Shown here in pieces: positions 14,567 to 19,277 of a stretch of DNA of 19,277 nt. The stretch's first letter is position 1, and each line of letters starts with the position of its first letter. A model generated the notes under the pieces. It saw only the letters and a list, made by a program, of their open reading frames with translations. It searched no databases and had not been told where the DNA came from. The translations under genes and the position numbers were made by a program. Source of the DNA: Erysipelothrix sp. (GTDB lineage Bacteria > Bacillota_I > Bacilli_A > Erysipelotrichales > Erysipelotrichaceae); NCBI GenBank assembly GCA_012520695.1, contig JAAYNU010000111.1, positions 1 through 19,277 of the forward strand, written 5' to 3'.

Positions 14567-17556
14567 CACAACAAAAGAAAAAGAAAGTTAAAGTTCCTAA
14601 AACCAAAGAACAAAAACGCCTAAGAATTCAACGCATTATCGCAGGATTCCTAATATTCTGCCTTACGATAGGTATCGTAGGAACAACAGGAGTTCTCATC
14701 TTTGCCCAAAGCGCAAATAAAGAAGCTCCAGAAATGAAGGAAGAAGATTTCTTCAGACAAGAATCAACGAAGCTTGTAGACGTAAACGGAAACGCCTTCT
14801 ATGAAACAGGCCTCAAGATGATTGAGAACATCACTTATGATGATCTACCTCAAGTAATGATTGATGCCCTTATATCAGTGGAAGACTCACGATTCTTCCA
14901 ACACGACGGCGTCGACGTTCCCCGTTTCGCAAAAGCGATGATCACAAACGGACTCGATACAATCAAAAAAGGTCGAGTAATGTTCAGTCAAGGGGGATCA
15001 ACCCTCACAATGCAACTCATCAAGAACACTTACTTCACATATGAGAATGCAGAAACAAACGAAGTTGTTGAAGCAGCAAGTTCTGGACTTGACGGAATCA
15101 AGCGTAAGTTCCAAGAATTAAAGTTAGCGCGCCAGCTCGAAGCTGAACAAATCATTACAAAGAAACAAACAATCGCTCTGTATCTTAACACCGCAAACTT
15201 CGGTGCCCAAGATAACATTCTAGGAATTCAAAACTCTGCCGAAAAATACTTTGGAAAAGATGTTGCTGACCTAACACTTGTTGAATCAGCATTCCTTGCA
15301 GGAGTACTCAACGCACCTGAATATTACAGTCCTTACAAATCGATTAAGAATGCAAAAGAACGAACAGCTACTGTTATCTATTATATGAACTACCACGGAT
15401 ATATAACAGATGAAGAATACGAACTTGCTCTTTCAGTGGATTTAGAAAACTTACTCAAACCAATTTCAAGAGAAAATCAAGAAGTACATCCTTATCAAGC
15501 GTATGCGGACCTTGTCCTAAGAGAAGTTCCAACACTTGTTAAAGATGCAGATGGAAATGGCGTACAAGCTGCAAGTGGTGGAATGACCATCTACACAGCC
15601 ATGAACCCAAATATCCAAGAAGGAATTGAAAAAGTACAACGAAGAGAAATCGCAAACCTTGACCAAGGTGCAAGCACAAACATCCAAGTTGGATCAGCAG
15701 TCGTCAACAACAAGACCGGTGAAATCGTCGGAATCCTTGGTGGCTATGACTACAAAGGAAAATTAGTCTTCAATAACGCAGCTGATAACTATTCAGCTCC
15801 AGCGTCAGTTGTTAAACCATTACTCTCCTATGCACTCGCATTTGAGTATCTCGGATACGCAACATCACACGTTGCACTCGATGTTCCTTATACTTATGCA
15901 GGGACAAACATCCCTGTTGGTAACTACGATGGACGATACATTGGTGAACTAACGATCATGCACGCAGTTGCTGATTCACGTAACACGACAGCACTTCGTA
16001 CATTAGATGAAGTCATCAGTAAAATCGGTAACGAAGGTGTTATTAAATACCTTGAAGATTTCGGTTTCTCAAAGACAAACACAGAAGGCTTTGTATTCAA
16101 TAACCAGTATGCCATCGGTGGAGAAAACTTTGGTACTACCACACTTGAACTTGCTGGCGCATATGCCGGGATGATGAATGGTGGTAACTACATTAAACCT
16201 CATACAATTACACGCATTGAATTCGATAACGGTCGTGAGCCAATTGTTAACTCACCATCATCCGTCAATGCACTCAGTGATTCCGCTGCTTACCTTGCAG
16301 CACAAACAATGAAATATGCAGTTGAAGGTCCATACCCTGGATACTTACGTTCAATTAAGAAACCCTATACTGTTTACGGTAAAACAGGAACCCATCGTTG
16401 GGATCCTCGATACGCACCTGAAGGCGCACCTCGAGGAGCACAAAAAGCTCGATTGATGATTGCTGCTACCGGTGATTACTCAACCGCCACATGGATTGGA
16501 TTCGTTAAAACAGATGCAGATCTGAAACCTTGGATCTCCGCATCAGAAGCAGACTTCAACCTAACCGGTAAACTCAGCTCATACTTACTTGATTTACTTG
16601 CAAACGAATACGGAGCACCTGCTCCAATGGCGCGCCCTTCCGGTGTTGCGGATATCAAGCACATCCTAGGAACATGGCCATACCAAGTCCCTCTCGAAGA
16701 TATGAACCCTGATTTAATCACAACAGGAATGATTAAGAAAGATTATCTCAAGCTTGTTGAAGCAACACCACAAGAACTTTCAAATCTAAAAGAAAGTAAA
16801 GTTAGTGCTACTCAAAAAGGCGACAAATTAGAAATAGCTGTCGCAATGAGCGAATACCCTGACAAAGAAAAACTCACAATCGCACCAGCCACACTCGATA
16901 TGACGAATGATGGTAAGGGCGTAAGACTGTTTGATGAATCATGGATCTTCGGAGCCGTGCGATACAAATCAGAAGTTAAAGTGAATGGCGCAGTCGTCCA
17001 AGAAAAAGTGGGCGAAGAAGCAACACAAACGTTCTCACTTGATTACAAGTACACTGATAAGATTGAAGTATGTTCATACTATACATATGACTTAAGCCCT
17101 ACAAAGAAATCAAACATCCTTTGTTCAGCTCTCGAACTTAAAGAGCCGGAAATCACAGTTCCAAAGTTCACAAATAAAAATGTGAGTGAACTCATGACAT
17201 ACGTTACTCAAAACAATTTAAATGTGAGTTACGTAAAAGTAAACAATTCAGATCTAGACCAGTTCAATAAAGTCACATTCATTGAACCCGCAATTGATGG
17301 ACTCAAAACAACCATGAGCGCACTACAAGCAGTACAACTTGAAGTGAACGTCAATGATTACACCTATACACTCCCTTATGGAACTAAAGCCAAAAACTTT
17401 GCTTCAACTTTTAAAAACTATCTAAGCGTAAATTACGATAAGAGCAGTTCAAATGCAATTGTCAAAGGACTTGATTTCGGTAATGGAGAAACACTTGAAT
17501 TCAAAATGAGCGACGTATATAAGAAACAAGTCACACTCATACTGGAAGACGAATAA
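14563..17556 (+). CDS. ponA: Penicillin-binding protein 1A/1B (bifunctional glycosyltransferase/transpeptidase)
   Basis: This class A PBP polymerises lipid II and cross-links peptidoglycan outside the membrane. It has 997 residues, longer than B. subtilis PBP1 (about 914). A Lys-rich cytosolic tail leads to one membrane helix at about 26-49. The GT51 domain (about 85-270) has the catalytic E107 in EDSRFFQHDGVD and QGGSTLTMQLIKN. The transpeptidase domain (about 340-680) has SVVK at 415-418 (nucleophile S415), SRN at 472-474 and KTG at 607-609. The SxxK box reads ASVVK rather than the commoner GSTFK. Beyond it is a linker, a beta-rich segment (about 745-860) and a PASTA-like repeat from about 863 (ITVPKFTNKNVSELMTYV). 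It is co-translated with recU and encoded beside its likely partner gpsB. Confidence 0.97.
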   Translation: MTQQKKKKVKVPKTKEQKRLRIQRIIAGFLIFCLTIGIVGTTGVLIFAQSANKEAPEMKEEDFFRQESTKLVDVNGNAFYETGLKMIENITYDDLPQVMIDALISVEDSRFFQHDGVDVPRFAKAMITNGLDTIKKGRVMFSQGGSTLTMQLIKNTYFTYENAETNEVVEAASSGLDGIKRKFQELKLARQLEAEQIITKKQTIALYLNTANFGAQDNILGIQNSAEKYFGKDVADLTLVESAFLAGVLNAPEYYSPYKSIKNAKERTATVIYYMNYHGYITDEEYELALSVDLENLLKPISRENQEVHPYQAYADLVLREVPTLVKDADGNGVQAASGGMTIYTAMNPNIQEGIEKVQRREIANLDQGASTNIQVGSAVVNNKTGEIVGILGGYDYKGKLVFNNAADNYSAPASVVKPLLSYALAFEYLGYATSHVALDVPYTYAGTNIPVGNYDGRYIGELTIMHAVADSRNTTALRTLDEVISKIGNEGVIKYLEDFGFSKTNTEGFVFNNQYAIGGENFGTTTLELAGAYAGMMNGGNYIKPHTITRIEFDNGREPIVNSPSSVNALSDSAAYLAAQTMKYAVEGPYPGYLRSIKKPYTVYGKTGTHRWDPRYAPEGAPRGAQKARLMIAATGDYSTATWIGFVKTDADLKPWISASEADFNLTGKLSSYLLDLLANEYGAPAPMARPSGVADIKHILGTWPYQVPLEDMNPDLITTGMIKKDYLKLVEATPQELSNLKESKVSATQKGDKLEIAVAMSEYPDKEKLTIAPATLDMTNDGKGVRLFDESWIFGAVRYKSEVKVNGAVVQEKVGEEATQTFSLDYKYTDKIEVCSYYTYDLSPTKKSNILCSALELKEPEITVPKFTNKNVSELMTYVTQNNLNVSYVKVNNSDLDQFNKVTFIEPAIDGLKTTMSALQAVQLEVNVNDYTYTLPYGTKAKNFASTFKNYLSVNYDKSSSNAIVKGLDFGNGETLEFKMSDVYKKQVTLILEDE

Positions 17557-17590
17557 TCTAACTCTGATAACTAACAACAATAAAATACTC

Positions 17591-17623
17591 AAAGGGACAC
17601 TCGCACACAGCGAATGTCCCTTT
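17591..17623 (+). terminator. Hairpin after ponA, probable terminator
   Basis: AAAGGGACA and TGTCCCTTT (17591-17599 with 17615-17623) form a 9-bp stem. It is extended by TCGC/GCGA after one mismatch. Only three T follow, so termination on the plus strand may be partial. Confidence 0.6.
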
Positions 17624-17644
17624 ACATCGGATAAGGAGATAACA

Positions 17645-18379
17645 ATGACAACAATACGCACAAGCATCACACTATCAAATTCATGGGAATACTATCCCGT
17701 CACACTCAACGAAGATCTCGCAAGCATTCGCGTGGATCTTGAAGCAAAGAAACTCTTACCAAGCGCAGTACATACCCACTACGTTAGACTTGGATATGAT
17801 GCGAATGAAACAGGCATGCCAACACCCGATGAAGTAGAACGCCTCAATCGACTCGAAGACATACTCGAAGCACAACTCCTACTCACAAATGATATCTATC
17901 ACGTAGGAACCATCCTTTCACAAGGCATCATGGACCTCTTTTACGTTAGTGAATACTCGCATCAGTGGGAAAACATCGTTAAGACAATGCTCCCAAACGA
18001 GAACCATGCATCAGGATCATTCGAAAACGATGACTACGCACTGTACGATACTTCACTGTACCCAAGCATCTTTGATTTCAATACCATTCAAAACAGAAAC
18101 CTGTGCATGCAATTAGAACAAAACGGTCTCAACCCAGAACTACCAAGACCCATTGATTTCTACTTCAACTTCCCCACCCAAGAAGACGCAACACAGTTCA
18201 TTCAAACACTCAACCCAAAGTTTGAAATCGTCAACGGCGACTTCAGTGATGATGGTACCTACATCCTACAAATTAACCTATCACTCCCGCCCACATTCCC
18301 AAACATGAACACACTCACAACCCAACTCCTCAAAGGTGCACAAGAATTCAACGGTGCCTTTGATAACTGGGGTATCTAA
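17645..18379 (+). CDS. DUF695 family protein with RraB-like C-terminal domain
   Basis: This is a 244-residue soluble protein without signal peptide or membrane helix. Residues 1-130 look like DUF695 (WEYYPVTLNEDLASIRVDL, RLGYD, LEDILEAQLLL, then DLFYV). The C-terminal 100 residues resemble the RraB fold (RPIDFYFNFPTQEDATQFIQTL, and the ending EFNGAFDNWG, like the YDGWG-type end of RraB). In gamma-proteobacteria RraB inhibits RNase E; the activity here is unknown. The ATG has AAGGAG 6 bases upstream. It lies 88 bases after ponA behind a hairpin with a poor T-run, so it may be read from ponA. The coding strand is unusually rich in C. Its TAA is followed at once by an orphan tRNA 3' end. Assignment of the two domains is from pattern memory and is moderately sure. 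Confidence 0.72.
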   Translation: MTTIRTSITLSNSWEYYPVTLNEDLASIRVDLEAKKLLPSAVHTHYVRLGYDANETGMPTPDEVERLNRLEDILEAQLLLTNDIYHVGTILSQGIMDLFYVSEYSHQWENIVKTMLPNENHASGSFENDDYALYDTSLYPSIFDFNTIQNRNLCMQLEQNGLNPELPRPIDFYFNFPTQEDATQFIQTLNPKFEIVNGDFSDDGTYILQINLSLPPTFPNMNTLTTQLLKGAQEFNGAFDNWGI

Positions 18380-18410
18380 GGCGGGGGTTCAATTCCCCTC
18401 ACCTGCTCCA
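18380..18410 (+). other. Orphan tRNA 3' end (best fit tRNA-Gly), att-like remnant
   Basis: A T-arm with stem GGGGG/CCCCT and loop TTCAATT is followed by exactly seven acceptor bases CACCTGC, a T at the discriminator position and an encoded CCA ending at 18410. T73 and the acceptor strand fit tRNA-Gly (a 5' strand of GCAGGTG would pair). No such 5' strand, D-arm or anticodon arm exists upstream, where the DUF695 gene runs to 18379. This is what a tRNA-targeting integrase or an imprecise excision leaves behind. Confidence 0.75.
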
Positions 18411-18442
18411 TATAAAAATGGGCGATTCCCTCCATGGACGCC

Positions 18443-18477
18443 AAAGAGTCAGAAACATTTTAAGTTTCTGACTCTTT
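18443..18477 (+). terminator. Long intrinsic terminator between convergent genes
   Basis: AAAGAGTCAGAAAC and GTTTCTGACTCTTT form a perfect 14-bp stem (18443-18456 with 18464-18477) with a 7-base loop. TTTCTTT follows on the plus strand. It may also stop minus-strand transcripts of the hydrolase gene. Confidence 0.85.
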
Positions 18478-18485
18478 CTTTATCT

Positions 18486-19277
18486 CTATAAGTGTTTATT
18501 CACAAATTCAGTAATGACTGAAGTGTATTTCTCCGGATCCACATTGTAAGCACCACCGTGCTTTGCGTCCGGTACATGATACGCTTCCTTGGGCTCATTA
18601 GCCGCATACATCAGTTCATCCAACATGAAGTAAAAAACGAAATTGTCCGCTTCACCATGAATCATAAGAATCGGTAAGCGATTCTTTTTTATTTGATTAA
18701 TACAAGATGCTTCTTTGAATCTGAAACCCGTTCGAAGCTTCGCATACAAACTCGTTGCATGAATGATTGGGAACGCGGGAAGCTTAAATAATCTCTTAAT
18801 TTGAAATGCCATCTCATTATAAACTGAAGTATAACCACAATCTTGAATCACAAGTTTAACGTTATCAGGAAGTGATTCGCCACTTGTCATCATAACCGTA
18901 GCTGCTCCCATACAGAAGGATTTTCACATCAGGACCTTTGAATTCAATGATCTTATCAATCCAATGTTTATAGTCAATTCGCTCATTCCAACCAAAACCG
19001 TAATAATCCCCTTCACTGAGTCCGTGTCCTCTTGCATCGGGTGCAAGACAATCAAATCCCATAGGATAGAATATCTGTGCAAAAGTACTCATGTCTTTGG
19101 CTTTACCTAAGTAACCATGGGCCATCAAGACCACAGTATCACTCTGTACTTCATTTTCAATGTAGTAAGCATTTAATGTTAAGCCATCATCCGAAGTGAT
19201 GGACCACGGTATTGTATGATCATCAAACCACTGGTTTAATCGAGTACGAGACTCACTCACAACCCTCTCTTCCATAT
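18486..19277 (-). pseudogene. Alpha/beta hydrolase, frameshifted at the nucleophile elbow; 5' end possibly outside window
   Basis: Two overlapping frames together make one serine hydrolase of the kind often annotated as extracellular alpha/beta hydrolase or peptidase S9-like. The first (18865-19275) has DDGLTLNAYY, MAHGYLGKAKDM (oxyanion region) and LAPDARGHGLSEGD, and ends just after KILLYG. The second (from about 18911 to the TAA at 18486-18488) resumes with MGAATVMMTSGE. It keeps the acid region (MIHGEADNFV) and the catalytic-His region (DAKHGGAY). The G-x-S-x-G elbow that should lie between them is missing. The pattern fits loss of 11 bases between two ATGGG copies, which shifts the frame and removes the nucleophile Ser. 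The HGEADNFVF sequence, with F where P is usual, may be further drift. Most relatives have an N-terminal membrane anchor, so the gene may start beyond the edge. Confidence 0.82.

Noticed and set aside
18380..18410. Interpretation as the 3' end of tmRNA
   Set aside because: tmRNA needs A at the discriminator position for alanine charging; counting from the T-arm gives T followed by CCA, and no tmRNA tag reading frame or 5' half lies upstream.
1..19277. CRISPR array, insertion sequence with transposase, or integrase
   Set aside because: No regularly spaced repeats and no transposase or recombinase-like protein were seen in either strand.

Overview
This 19.3 kb window carries conserved housekeeping genes of a low-GC Gram-positive bacterium (Bacillota). 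The gene content and order match the Bacillus subtilis neighbourhoods rnjB-spoIIIE, ymfM-pgsA-recA, rny-ymdB and gpsB-rnpB/recU-ponA, here fused into one block. The absence of cinA, tepA and sporulation genes in the visible stretch, and the general look of the proteins, would fit an Erysipelotrichia (Erysipelothrix-like) genome. That placement is inference, not proof.

Layout: almost everything from 1 to 13834 is on the minus strand. Read in transcription order (right to left) it is: gpsB and the RNase P RNA (rnpB); a rodZ/ymfM-pgsA-recA operon ending in a strong terminator; an accessory five-gene cassette (two small membrane proteins, an ABC ATPase, a multi-spanning ABC membrane subunit and an HExxH membrane protein); rny-ymdB, coupled by a TAATG overlap and ended by a terminator; rnjB-ftsK, whose terminator lies inside the last codons of ftsK; and a peptide-binding lipoprotein (OppA type) that runs off the left edge. 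On the plus strand, divergent from gpsB, are recU-ponA (ATGA overlap) and then a DUF695-RraB-like gene. That gene's stop codon is followed at once by the 3' end of a tRNA (best fit tRNA-Gly) with no tRNA body. The right edge holds a broken alpha/beta hydrolase gene on the minus strand.

How the genes work together: several are RNA-turnover factors (RNase Y, RNase J2, YmdB, RNase P RNA and a protein with an RraB-like C-terminus). Others act in envelope growth and division (GpsB with PBP1A, RodZ, PgsA, FtsK) or in recombination (RecA, RecU). The accessory parts are the ABC/peptidase cassette between recA and rny, and the DUF695 gene with its tRNA remnant.

The most interesting observations are: a perfect 14-bp inverted repeat flanking one small membrane-protein gene of the ABC cassette (possible invertible segment, small mobile element or RNA pairing); an RNase J2 that has lost several metal-binding residues; the orphan tRNA 3' end next to the DUF695-RraB gene; a hydrolase apparently inactivated by a deletion between ATGGG repeats that removed its nucleophile elbow; and an rnpB 5' end that overlaps the gpsB stop codon.
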